Notes: generated by a model not told the origin, from the sequence alone. A stretch of 64,000 nt of DNA from DATJPR01 sp963843525 (GCA_963843525.1 CAWJKM010000005.1:62001-126000); one strand, 5' to 3'; shown: positions 45,045-53,935, numbered from the stretch's first letter. Numbers and translations: made by a program.

Positions 45045-45970
45045 AGAGATGCCCTATCACCTATGAGGAAATCACGCAAGGCATGTATTCGGAGCGGGGA
45101 CTGCACCGGTTGTCCCGAAAGCTCACCGGCCTGGACGTACTTCCCTACACGGCCGAAGAACAACGCATGGAAGCCGCCCGCAGGGCCACGAAAATGTCGC
45201 TCCAGGGAGTTCAGCCGAAGCTGAGTGCCCGTCTGAACATCGCGTCGCAGCAGTTTGAAGTTGTCGATACAAATGGACACTACATCCTGAAACCGCCGAG
45301 CGATGTGTACGCTGAGCTCCCTCAGAATGAGGACCTCACGATGCGAATGGCTGCGCTCGCACAGATAGATACCCCCGTCCATGGCATGTTGTATTCGCGT
45401 GACCGGTCCTTAACCTATTTTGTCAGGCGATTTGACCGCGCGGGGAGGAGCCGCAAGCTGGCATTGGAAGATTTTGCACAGCTTCAAGGGAAGACCCGCG
45501 AGACGAAGTATGATTCCAGCATGGAACAGGTGGCGGAAACCATCGGGCGGTATTGTACATTCCCTGCCGTCGAATATGTAAAACTCTTCCGCCTTACGGT
45601 GTTCAACTATCTTGTCGGCAACGAGGACATGCATGTCAAAAACTTCTCGTTGATTCGTCGCGACGACAAGATCGAACTGTCCCCCGCCTACGACCTGCTC
45701 AACACGACCATTGCGATGGGTCAGGCATCAGAAGAAATTGCGCTTCCGGTTCGCGGGAAAAAGAGGAACCTTTCCCGGACCGACCTTCTTCACTACTACC
45801 CAACCGACAGGCTCCACCTTCAGCAGAAGATTATCGAGCAGACAGTCCAGGCCTTTACACACGTCAAAGATGCATGGCATGCGCTCATAGAAATCAGTTT
45901 CCTCAGTCAGGCAATGAAAGTAGCGTATACCTCCCTCCTGGAAAGACGATGCCTCACGCTGGGCATATAG
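45041..45970 (+). CDS. hipT: HipT-like serine/threonine kinase toxin
   Basis: A 309-residue kinase lacking the HipA N-terminal subdomain. The Gly-rich loop reads MSLQGVQPKL (S53 at the known autophosphorylation region; the second serine of the HipT SIS motif is Q55). ATP-binding K84 lies in YILKPPS, the catalytic D196 in VGNEDMHVKN, and the metal-binding D218 in SPAYDLL. In known family members the kinase phosphorylates aminoacyl-tRNA synthetases, TrpRS for HipT and GltX for HipA. The target here cannot be told. The start ATG overlaps the hipS stop (ATGA), so the two are translationally coupled. All catalytic residues are intact. Confidence 0.88.
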   Translation: MKRCPITYEEITQGMYSERGLHRLSRKLTGLDVLPYTAEEQRMEAARRATKMSLQGVQPKLSARLNIASQQFEVVDTNGHYILKPPSDVYAELPQNEDLTMRMAALAQIDTPVHGMLYSRDRSLTYFVRRFDRAGRSRKLALEDFAQLQGKTRETKYDSSMEQVAETIGRYCTFPAVEYVKLFRLTVFNYLVGNEDMHVKNFSLIRRDDKIELSPAYDLLNTTIAMGQASEEIALPVRGKKRNLSRTDLLHYYPTDRLHLQQKIIEQTVQAFTHVKDAWHALIEISFLSQAMKVAYTSLLERRCLTLGI

Positions 45971-46077
45971 GTCCTCGCTGGCCGCGGCCCGTCTGATAGA
46001 CCGGGAAACCGGACACTTCTTTTCTGTGTTCTGAGAGAATCGTGTCCCCGTTTGCGGCTTCCGTTCGTCAATATAGA

Positions 46078-46110
46078 AATGGCGATGGCCCGTCTTGGAC
46101 CATCGCCATT
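46078..46110. terminator. Bidirectional hairpin between hipT and the convergent lipoprotein gene
   Basis: A perfect 11-base stem AATGGCGATGG/CCATCGCCATT around an 11-base loop, midway between two convergent genes. T tracts are weak on both sides. Confidence 0.65.
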
Positions 46111-46161
46111 GTTACAGCGGACTCTCGTGTTGCGTCGTTTAGTCGATCACCACGATCTCCC

Positions 46162-47025
46162 TCACCCTGCGACGACAATCACCAGATACCGCTGTTTCCA
46201 GAATTTCGACGGGCTGAGAATCGTCAGTTCGGAGTTTGCAGTATTCGTTGCAAACGTGTCGGTGCTCCGGCCGGGAAGGATCTGATCGATCTTCCCATTG
46301 ACGTGGATCGCCCCGTTTGAAGTTCTGTCGATCGGCTGAAATTGCGACTCGTCGACGCTATCGGTCAACACTGTCGTGGACCCCAGCAAACCCCAGAGGA
46401 ATCCGCCTTCATCCGTGATAATTCCCTTCTTCTCCAGTTCATCTTTCGTGCCGATAACGTAATAGGCGGTATTGATCGTTCGGATCTGCGTATCGATAAC
46501 ACTGTCTTTCCCGGCGATCGTGCGCATATTCTCGGCAACATTTGTCTCAAGGCCCTGGATTCTTCCCTGCAACATTGCAATGGATTCCTCCCGCTCTTTC
46601 AGCGAGGCCTTCAGGTTATTGATGAGCGTGTCCAGACTGGCCAACTGTCTCCCGAACGTCCTATTCTTCCTCTGCAGGTCCGTAATTCTCTTTTGGTTCT
46701 GCTGGAGGGTTGCGGAGATCTCCTGGAGGTCTTTCAACATATCCTCCTTGGTAACAACGTTGGTCATTTTCGGCGCGCCCTCGGGGGCAGTCGCAAGATG
46801 GGCGACGCCTTTCTCCTTCATGCGGGCCCGCTCGATGTTCTGGTAGGCATCGTTGACCGCCACGACCACCTGCTCCATGTACTTATCCCGCTCAGCGATC
46901 GTGGCTTGCATCGTCGAGTCGTTGCTTTGCGCCTGACTCAACTGCTGTTTAAGCTGGTCTTCCTGGTTGTTGCAACCGACAACGAGGATGGCCAAGAGGA
47001 CAAACACACCGATTTTTGTACTCAT
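46162..47025 (-). CDS. Coiled-coil lipoprotein, function unknown
   Basis: A 287-residue lipoprotein with signal VFVLLAILVVGC. Residues of about 20-185 are strongly coiled-coil (QLKQQLSQAQ, LQQNQKRITDLQRKNRTF, LINNLKASLKEREESIAML). A compact C-terminal domain follows with AYYVIGTKDELEKKGIITDEGG, FQPIDRTSNGAIHVNGK and LTILSPSKFWKQRYLVIV. This Cbp1-like layout is common among Bacteroidota-group lipoproteins without known role. GAGGAGGAG precedes the ATG. It is monocistronic. Confidence 0.8.
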   Translation of the reverse strand: MSTKIGVFVLLAILVVGCNNQEDQLKQQLSQAQSNDSTMQATIAERDKYMEQVVVAVNDAYQNIERARMKEKGVAHLATAPEGAPKMTNVVTKEDMLKDLQEISATLQQNQKRITDLQRKNRTFGRQLASLDTLINNLKASLKEREESIAMLQGRIQGLETNVAENMRTIAGKDSVIDTQIRTINTAYYVIGTKDELEKKGIITDEGGFLWGLLGSTTVLTDSVDESQFQPIDRTSNGAIHVNGKIDQILPGRSTDTFATNTANSELTILSPSKFWKQRYLVIVVAG

Positions 47026-47409
47026 TACTCCTCCTCATTGGTTGTGGAACGTCCTTGCGCCACAAGCCTTCCCCTCCGCTTGTAGACACAACTTACTGCG
47101 AATACTAATGTAACTACGATTCACCCTAATTGGTTCCGTGAATTTAATTTAATTTCGCCATTTTCAAAGAATATGCCCTGCCATCTCGAAAATCGAAGAT
47201 TTTAGGATGAGCTTCACAGGAGAAATCCACGAAGTTGCACGAATGAGGGGAATGTCTTATTCAGACGGAAAGGAAGGGAGCGCCCGAGGATATCTTCGGG
47301 CGCTCGAATGAGCTCTTTTGCGGAGGACAGCTCGCATGATCTCCCCGGGAGAGGGCACGCATCTCTCCTTGTGCCGGTTCACCGTCCGGCATTGCCGAAG
47401 GGTATGTTC
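47026..47409. other. Intergenic region with one terminator
   Basis: A gap of 384 bases between two minus-strand genes. It holds the leader of the coiled-coil lipoprotein gene (47026-47160, AT-rich) and the terminator at 47278-47305. The remaining stretch shows nothing recognisable. Confidence 0.5.
47278..47305 (-). terminator. Terminator of the TENA/PqqC-like gene
   Basis: A perfect ten-base stem GAGCGCCCGA/TCGGGCGCTC with an eight-base loop, about 105 bases after the stop of the gene at 47410. No T tract follows on the minus strand. Confidence 0.6.
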
Positions 47410-47970
47410 TTAGTGCGACAAGAAGAGGTCAAGAGAACTGTAAATGAGGTCGGCGCCCTTCACAAAACCCTCCTCGAATTCCTGCCTATCTGCAAACCGG
47501 TCGGCGAGCCAGCCGCCGTAGGCGATGTGTTTCTCTTCCAGGAGATGTTCATCGAAATACGCAAGCCGATCCTCCTTCATGCCGTAATGCTTCAGCAACC
47601 CTTCCTTTTTTGTGCGGGCGACTTCAGGCTGCTGTACCTCGAAGGCCTGAAGCGCGCCGAGGAGTTGCGAAGGGGTCATGACTTCAAAGGCCGAAAGAGT
47701 CTTCTTCATGTGAACGACCTCACGGGGGGCACCGAGATCGTCCCCCCAGAGTTCCCAGAGAAGAACGTGATGACGTTCCTCTTCAACAACCCTAGGCGGC
47801 ACCGTTGACTGCGGATGCAGGGCACGAACGACAGTCCTCCAGTAGGAAGGAATCTGTTCAATGAACTCTCCATAGGCCCTGTGATACTGCGCAAGCGTAT
47901 CGCGCGAAATCTCCCCCCTTGTCCACGCCTGATAAAACGGATGATCCAGTAGCCGCGGGTGCACGGTCAT
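47410..47970 (-). CDS. TENA/PqqC-superfamily protein (CADD-like heme-oxygenase-fold oxidase)
   Basis: A 186-residue all-helical protein. It begins with HPRLLDHPFYQAWTRGEISRDTLAQY, typical of PqqC/CADD-like proteins, and carries EEERHHVLLWELW and LLEEKHIAYGGWLADRF, which place glutamates and histidines (ExxxH and EExH) where this superfamily binds two irons. A similar protein in Chlamydia (CADD) makes p-aminobenzoate from its own side chain, and relatives take part in other cofactor pathways. The ATG at 47970 has GGAAGG upstream; an earlier start adds 26 unrelated residues. Exact reaction is unknown. Confidence 0.8.
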   Translation of the reverse strand: MTVHPRLLDHPFYQAWTRGEISRDTLAQYHRAYGEFIEQIPSYWRTVVRALHPQSTVPPRVVEEERHHVLLWELWGDDLGAPREVVHMKKTLSAFEVMTPSQLLGALQAFEVQQPEVARTKKEGLLKHYGMKEDRLAYFDEHLLEEKHIAYGGWLADRFADRQEFEEGFVKGADLIYSSLDLFLSH

Positions 47971-48134
47971 GGCAGCTTCCTTCCTGCAGTGAGATGTTGT
48001 GAAAGAACAGTGCTGTGAGGCCCTGCTTGATACAGAAATAGGTGGCAAAAGTCAAACGTGGTGGGGTGGAAGAGTGCAGACTGGTTCTGCAGGAATTCCG
48101 TGACCCGCGGAGGGGATACGACGGGGCGACGAAG

Positions 48135-50488
48135 TCAGGGGAGTCCGACTGTTGCGGCAAGCGCCGCGCGTACGTAGAGCCGGTTGACACTCACCGTGTC
48201 TTCCCAGCCTTCGCCATTCCAATAGCGAAGAGTCTTCCGGTAGCTTTTCCAGTACTCGTTGTCCGGCGGGCGAGAAAGGAATCCCGTCCTTACGAGTTTG
48301 TCCGCCAGACCATCATAGTCTGTGGACGTTCCAACGTCCAGTACCTTTGTCAGGGAATTGAAAGTCAGAAAAAACATCGGATAGATCTCTCTCGTTCCAT
48401 TTCCTTCGAGGAAGGCGGAGTCAGTCACCCTCACAACGAATTGATTCCTCTCTTCCCCAAGGAGAATCTGGTTCACTCCGCTTCCCCTCCCGGGGCTCGG
48501 ATTCACATTGCCAACCGCAGTCTTCGGGATGAGGACATAGCGCATTTCGAGGCCGGGTCCGAGACCTTCGGGGACGTATGCTCCCCGTGATGGGGAACAA
48601 CCGTGGATGAACCTCGGGTCGAAGACCGCGACCGCAGCCTCCCGGAAGGCATTATTTGTCCCGCCGACCACAACGGTTCTCAGCCCATACTTCCCTGCCG
48701 GAGACAGAAGTACGAGTGAAGCCAGCTGGCCGGTGTTCAGGAAAAAATCCATCTCCTTCCCTGTACGCGCATCAAGCTTCACCACCAGTGATGGAAAGAA
48801 GATATGATTTGCGATGGCGACTACTTCTAGCCGGCCGTCCCCTTCCAGATCCCCGGCCAGGAATGTGAAAAAATGAAAACGGCTGTCACTGATCTCCGGA
48901 TTTCCCGGGAACCGGACTGATTTTTGAAACACGTACCTCCAGAGAATCGTATCGCCGTCCAGGGTCATGCAACGAAGTTCGTCCACCCCGTCCTCTTTCC
49001 CGATCATGCCGTACAGCAGTTCCTTTTTCCCATCGCCGTTCACATCCAGCAGGACTGCCATTGTCCGCATTTGTTCCGGATCACCTTCCCAGATATGCAT
49101 TGTTTCCTCGCCCACCGGCACTTCTCGCAGAACCTGGCCGAACTTGTTTTCGACGAGCAGGACCTGTCCGCGGATATCGAGGAGTTCCGGTTCCTGGTCC
49201 AGGTGGCCCGACGTAAACCACAGAACCACCGCAAGCACGGCAAGAACGCCTCCAACTCCGATGGTCGCCGCACGGTGCCGCCAGGCTCTCCGTGCGACAT
49301 GGGCGATCCTCCCGCTTTTCCGGGTCTCCACCACGCGAAGGTCGTTGACAGCATCGCGGAGGTGTCGGACCCCGATAATTTCGAGGGTGCGATGGGGGTA
49401 GTCGCGTTGAAGGCGTTGCACTTCCGCCTCCGCGAGGGGTACCTGCCCGGCCGGCACGACAAACGTTCGCATCGGGGAGAAGAAAATGATGCCGACTTTC
49501 TCCTCCAGCCCTTTACTGTCGACCGGGAGGACCTCTCCGCTGCCTGCGATATCTCCGGTACTCGCAACATCGCCACGCACGCGTACCTGCACCCGCTCGC
49601 CGCGCAGGCGGATGATGGCGCAATACAGCAGCATCGCAAGCGCAAGTCCGCCGGACCGCCCCTTCTGAAGAAACTCCCTGGGCTCAAACCCGATCCCGCA
49701 CGAGATCTCCTCTACGCCGTTCATGCTCAGAAGCGAACGCGCTGCTCCAAGAGCGTGACCGCCCACATCATCGGGATTCCCCTCCTCCTCGCTCATCGAT
49801 GAATCCACGTGCAGATGGTCTTTTCCATCCTCCGAGATGGAAAAGTATTTCACGTACATCCTCCGGAGCATGCCCCCGTACCAGATTCCGGACACGCCCT
49901 CAAGGGTATGTTCGAGTACGGGAAGAGAGGCGCTGTGGAGCGGGGAACTGGTGGCTCTGATCCACTGCGCATAGATATCATCCATCCGGGTTGCTACATC
50001 ATGCTGCCGCTTTCTAAGGTATTCCCGGACAATCCTGAGACGTGCCATGGGGTCCGTACATTCCCGGATGATTGTCTCGAGCTCGAGGGACCTCAGCCGA
50101 TCTTCCTCATCCGGGAGCAGAACCCCGACTGCTGCGTCTGTAGCGCCTACATACGAGAACAGCGTGGCGATGATGCCCCGGAATTCCACCAGGGCTTCAT
50201 CAAGACGGGGGACAACCGGTGTCTGACGCCACCGGTTCCTGAGAGCCTCAAACAGCGCGAGGTATCCCGCGAGCTCTGCGGGATCGCAGCCTTGAGGCGG
50301 AACGGACGGCAGAAGTCGCGGGAGGTGCTGCAGGCATTCCGCGACGTATGATTCGTTCGCCTGTGTTTCAAGTTGAATCGCTGGAGAAAGCGGGCGAGAA
50401 CCCTCAGACGCTGGAGAGCAGAAGATGGGACGGAGAGCAATCCGAGGAGCTTCTGGTACTCACGTTCCGTTGCCACCGGACTTAACAT
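48135..50488 (-). CDS. Membrane protein with Lon-protease-like domain and VCBS-like repeats, frameshifted
   Basis: A protein of about 780 residues. The long frame (48135-50189) gives 684 residues; upstream coding text (ESYVAECLQHLPRLLPSVPP and on) continues in frame but without a start, while an ATG at 50488 in another frame supplies MLSPVATEREYQKLLGLLSV. The frames must join near 50350-50372. Numbered from 50189, residues 130-285 match the Lon proteolytic domain: GRSGGLALAML with serine S179 at the catalytic position, STGDIAGSGEVLPVD, KGLEEKV, TFVVPAGQVPLAEAEV. The catalytic lysine position appears to be E229. One helix (about 306-327) and a C-terminal half with VLLDVNGDGKKELLYG and AGDLEGDGRLEVVAI (calcium-type VCBS/FG-GAP repeats) follow. 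It is the third gene of a minus-strand trio. Confidence 0.75.
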
Positions 50489-50523
50489 GATATGCCGGAT
50501 TTCCGTTGCAATGCGGTTGCGGT

Positions 50524-51375
50524 TCAGCGATAGATGAAGAAAGTCGCGGGAACATCGTGCGGCAAAAGCGGTACGATTGCCCTTCCTTCGAGAAGGGGCA
50601 TGGTGTGTGCGAATCGTCCCGGCCAGGAATACGCAATCAACGTCGGGACCATAGAGTGCTGGTTGGTATCGACCCGGATGGAGAAAACCTCCCCGGAATA
50701 CGACGCATGCACAATGAGATCCCCGCCGAATGATCTGTCGATTGCCTGCGGAGCCCGGTCCCAGCGCATGCCCTCTTCGTGCAGCGGGAGGGCGCCCCAG
50801 GGAAATCGGATGAGAATGGAAAGAGTCCGCCATTCGTCGCCAGGAGGCCATTCCGCATACGGTAACGCCGCATCACCATTCGCGTCGAGAAGGATATTCA
50901 GCCCGAGAGCGGGGAACGAAAGCAAGGATCCTTCTGCAAATCCCGGGAAGGCCCGGCGGAGGGAGACGAGTACCGATTGCGTTGAGCGATCGAGAACGAA
51001 GCGGAGAAGGATATCTTCCTCTTCATACGTAAACGAAGCGAGCGGCTCGAAGCGGAGTGGAGAATAGTCCAGCGTCGATTTTGCCGCCATGACTCCGGAG
51101 ATCCCCAATTCGGCATAACTCCCGGTGTAAGGTCTGAAAGAGTGCAACACAAGCGGATGCCACTCATGCGGTGGTCCAGTCCTGTGCGGTACAGCGTCTT
51201 TTTGATCTGACCAGATTTCAAGGACTTCTTTATAGAACGATGTCAGGTAATCGGCATAACTCTTGCAGCCCGGACATTCCAGGAGGTGGGTGCGGATGGA
51301 CTGAAGGAGATTGGGATCGGCAGAACATCCGCCGAGGACATAGAGTTCGATATGTTCAGCCGTGGGGTGAACCAT
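50524..51375 (-). CDS. HC2 zinc-finger (anti-sigma-like) protein
   Basis: A 283-residue protein. The N-terminus IRTHLLECPGCKSYADYL has the HxxxCxxC zinc-binding signature of anti-sigma factors (zf-HC2). Unlike most such proteins there is no membrane helix; the rest is a beta-rich domain (VLVSLRRAFPGFAEG, GLNILLDANGDAALPYAEW, EVFSIRVDTNQH) I do not recognise. It is 42 bases after the 51418 gene and 35 before the Lon-like gene, so all three are likely cotranscribed. By analogy it could bind the protein of the preceding gene; this is inference. Confidence 0.75.
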   Translation of the reverse strand: MVHPTAEHIELYVLGGCSADPNLLQSIRTHLLECPGCKSYADYLTSFYKEVLEIWSDQKDAVPHRTGPPHEWHPLVLHSFRPYTGSYAELGISGVMAAKSTLDYSPLRFEPLASFTYEEEDILLRFVLDRSTQSVLVSLRRAFPGFAEGSLLSFPALGLNILLDANGDAALPYAEWPPGDEWRTLSILIRFPWGALPLHEEGMRWDRAPQAIDRSFGGDLIVHASYSGEVFSIRVDTNQHSMVPTLIAYSWPGRFAHTMPLLEGRAIVPLLPHDVPATFFIYR

Positions 51376-51417
51376 TCTAATCTGTCACTCGTCGGGAAAT
51401 GGGGCCTCTGCGGAAAA

Positions 51418-52434
51418 TCAGAGCAACTCCGCCCGTAGGGTCCTCAGGAGGCGGTGACGGCAGAGTTTGACCACATATTCGAGTCGGGAGCGATGGCTCT
51501 TCCGGTACTCTTCCTGGTCGATCTCTGGCAGGAGGGAGTGGAGGTGTTCAAAGAAGGCTCGTTCGCCGCTTCCGTCTTCCCCGAGGTACTCCTCTTTCAG
51601 AATCGAACCCGCGGCCGCCAGGAGCGCATGGAACGTGGCCTGGTCCAGGCCGCCTCTCTCTCTATACGTGTGCTGCAACTCTCTCTCCAGCGCTTGGACG
51701 ACGGACTCAATTGCCCCCGTGATTTCCTCAGGGGAGAGTTCGTGCACCTCATTCCCGGCATGCGGGTGATCATCGATGTGCGCCCGCACAACACAGGTTC
51801 GGATCCGGATTGCGAAGTCGACGAGCGGATAACCGGGAAAGTATGCGACGTTCTCGTTCAGGATGGCGTGGAACTCGCGCAGGATCTCTCTGAACGATCC
51901 ACCGCAGGACAGACGGGCGGACAGGTGCGCTTCGAGAAATTCGCCCGGCATGCCCGGCTTTTCCTTCCGGTCATTTTCCCGGAGAACGATCCAGGCGTGT
52001 CCGAATCGATCTTCGAGAACAAAATCTGCCGTCAGGCCGATGGCATAGCGAAGGTTTTCGATGATGCGCGAAAGGGATGGATCCGCGGATTGGTAGATCC
52101 GGGCAATCTCCTGCTGGGCAATGCTGAAAATCAACTGACGCAGACGGGAAAGGAGTACAGCATCCGATGAGGTCTCCCATCCGAGCTCGTTGAAATAGTG
52201 AATGAGCTTCGGAAATCTTCCGTTCTCATCGCGGGTGAAGAGAGGAGCGATGCTGTCGAGCGCAAGATCAGAAACGGAAAGGCCGAGCAGATCCAGGCGC
52301 AGACCTCCTCGCGCGGCACGTGCGTGGAGATTAATCGTCGCGATCTGGTGGCACAGGTGAACAAATACACGGACATCCTGAGGCGGAGGTGACGATGATA
52401 GGACTGCCTGCAACGTCTTCCTGAGCCGAAGCAT
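51418..52434 (-). CDS. Unrecognised regulator-like protein, possible sigma-factor relative
   Basis: A 338-residue mostly helical soluble protein. Segments include LHARAARGGLRLDLLGLSVSDLALDSIAPLF, RLRQLIFSIAQQEIARIYQ, DPSLSRIIENLRYAIGL and EEYRKSHRSRLEYVVKLCRH when read in order (each shown in part). No catalytic motif or clear helix-turn-helix was found. Its place as first gene, directly before an HC2 zinc-finger protein, is where a sigma factor would be, and some segments are reminiscent of divergent sigma-like proteins, but I cannot confirm homology. A strong promoter lies 44 bases upstream. Confidence 0.6.
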   Translation of the reverse strand: MLRLRKTLQAVLSSSPPPQDVRVFVHLCHQIATINLHARAARGGLRLDLLGLSVSDLALDSIAPLFTRDENGRFPKLIHYFNELGWETSSDAVLLSRLRQLIFSIAQQEIARIYQSADPSLSRIIENLRYAIGLTADFVLEDRFGHAWIVLRENDRKEKPGMPGEFLEAHLSARLSCGGSFREILREFHAILNENVAYFPGYPLVDFAIRIRTCVVRAHIDDHPHAGNEVHELSPEEITGAIESVVQALERELQHTYRERGGLDQATFHALLAAAGSILKEEYLGEDGSGERAFFEHLHSLLPEIDQEEYRKSHRSRLEYVVKLCRHRLLRTLRAELL

Positions 52435-52732
52435 GAAAGGTTATTGGGGTGATGGGAGTTGATTGGGGAGTTGTTGAAATATAGACCCGTGGTTCGAAAG
52501 AGTCAAGGGAAAGGACGTGATAGCGCGCACAGGATCATCTGAATTTATTTCTGGTCCGTCGAAGTGAGCGGAGGTGGATCGGCGATTGGATTTTGGCCAC
52601 TCCATCAAGCGGGATTTTGCGAAGATTCCGCAAGATGCAGAGGTGACGTTTTGTCTGATGATCATTCTTCACGACGGTTACGCGAGCGGAATGGAAAAAG
52701 GCCACAGAATGGCGCATGGCGCTTAGGGGCTG
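52435..52732. other. Intergenic region with the promoter of the Lon-like cluster
   Basis: A gap of 298 bases between two minus-strand genes. It contains the promoter at 52478-52506. Between 52510 and 52732 no coding region or clear hairpin was found. Confidence 0.5.
52478..52506 (-). promoter_or_regulatory. Sigma70-like promoter of the regulator/zinc-finger/Lon-like operon
   Basis: On the minus strand, TTGACT (52506-52501) and TATATT (52483-52478) with a 17-base spacer, 44 bases before the start of the gene at 52434. Confidence 0.65.
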
Positions 52733-53731
52733 TCATCCCTGTTCTCTCTCCAGTCGCGCCATCTGTTCCGCACCGTAACGATCGCCCGCCACTGCTCCGT
52801 CCGGAACGGCTTGATCGATCAGGGCCAAGTCATCTTCCGTGAGTGCAACGCCCGTTGCGCCGAGGGCCTCGTCGAGTTGCGCGCGCCTCCGGGCTCCGAT
52901 GAGCGGAATGATGTCGCGGCCGCGCGATGCCACCCAGGCGATGGCAATCTGTGCTGTCGTGGCTCCCTTGGCCTGGGCAAGTGCGCGGAGGCGGTCGACA
53001 ATGAGAAGATTGTGTTCCACGTTCTGCGGGCTAAAGCGGGGCATGCGCCCGCGAATGTCCTGTTGTGCAAGTGCACGATTCCTTGACCAGGAACCTCCGA
53101 GGAGTCCACGGGAGAGAATGCCGTAAGCAGTAACGCTGACTCCCAGGGCGCGGCATTCGGGGAGTATACCGTTCTCGATCCCCCGGGAAAAGAGGGAGTA
53201 TTCGAATTGAAGATCGACGATCGGATGAACCTTGTGGGCACGGCGAAGAGTCCCGGCTCCCGCCTCGGAGAGACCGATATGACGCACGTATCCCGCCTGT
53301 ACCATCTCCGCGATCGCTCCGACGGTCTCTTCGATCGGTACATTCGGATCTATCCTGGAGGGACGGTAAATGTCGATATAGTCCGTCCCCAGCCTCCGGA
53401 GAGAATACGAAAGGAAGTTCTTCACCGCCGCCGGTCTCCCGTCGAACCCGATCATCTGCCCGCCCGGCTCCCGCAAAGCGCCGAACTTCACGCTGAGGAT
53501 AACCGCCTCGCGACGCCTTCCCCGCAACGCTTCGCGCAATAACGTTTCGTTTTGTCCCACTCCATAAAAGTCGCCGGTATCCAGAAGCGTAATTCCGCAA
53601 TCAAGTGCCGCGTGAATGGTCGCGATGCTCTCAGAATCGTCTGCGGGCCCGTAGAGACCGGACATCCCCATGCACCCTAATCCCATCGCCGAGACATGGT
53701 CACCTGAACTTCCTAATTGGTATGTTTCCAT
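52733..53731 (-). CDS. Aldo/keto reductase
   Basis: A 332-residue NADPH-dependent oxidoreductase of the AKR superfamily (TIM barrel). Seen: GLGCMGMSGLYGPADD, LLDTGDFYGVGQNE with the catalytic Asp and Tyr, LSVKFGAL with the Lys, IGLSEAGAGTLRRAHKVHPI, QFEYSLFSRGIE, and GARRRAQLDEALGATGVAL for cofactor binding. The catalytic histidine usually found in QHRVDP is replaced: the protein reads YRPSRIDP, with Ser. Start ATG at 53731 with AAGGAG directly upstream. Substrate unknown; it is divergent from the ECF sigma gene. Confidence 0.93.
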   Translation of the reverse strand: METYQLGSSGDHVSAMGLGCMGMSGLYGPADDSESIATIHAALDCGITLLDTGDFYGVGQNETLLREALRGRRREAVILSVKFGALREPGGQMIGFDGRPAAVKNFLSYSLRRLGTDYIDIYRPSRIDPNVPIEETVGAIAEMVQAGYVRHIGLSEAGAGTLRRAHKVHPIVDLQFEYSLFSRGIENGILPECRALGVSVTAYGILSRGLLGGSWSRNRALAQQDIRGRMPRFSPQNVEHNLLIVDRLRALAQAKGATTAQIAIAWVASRGRDIIPLIGARRRAQLDEALGATGVALTEDDLALIDQAVPDGAVAGDRYGAEQMARLEREQG

Positions 53732-53885
53732 AGGCTCCTTCAAAGTATTCCCATCTCTATTCGAACAGATATTCCCGGTGACCTGTTCCGTTCAGAGAGC
53801 CTGCCGGTTTTCCCTCCTTCCCCCCGGAGAGGCTCTTGGGGATCCGTACCTCTCAAAATCGGACAATTTGTGCTGTAACCTTTTC

Positions 53886-53903
53886 TGTAAACCGCAGTTT
53901 ACA
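53886..53903. promoter_or_regulatory. Perfect dyad upstream of the ECF sigma gene
   Basis: TGTAAAC-CGCA-GTTTACA, seven-base perfect arms, ends 32 bases before the sigma start. It overlaps a TACAAT that could be a -10 element (53900-53905). A likely operator for an unknown repressor or autoregulation. Confidence 0.45.
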
Positions 53904-53935
53904 ATAGTGAATGGACCAGCTTGCGAAAGGGCCGG

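Noticed and set aside
44733..45970. hipS and hipT as one hipA split by a frameshift
   Set aside because: The ATGA overlap, own start of hipT, and domain boundary exactly between subdomains fit a genuine HipBST layout better than a random frameshift.
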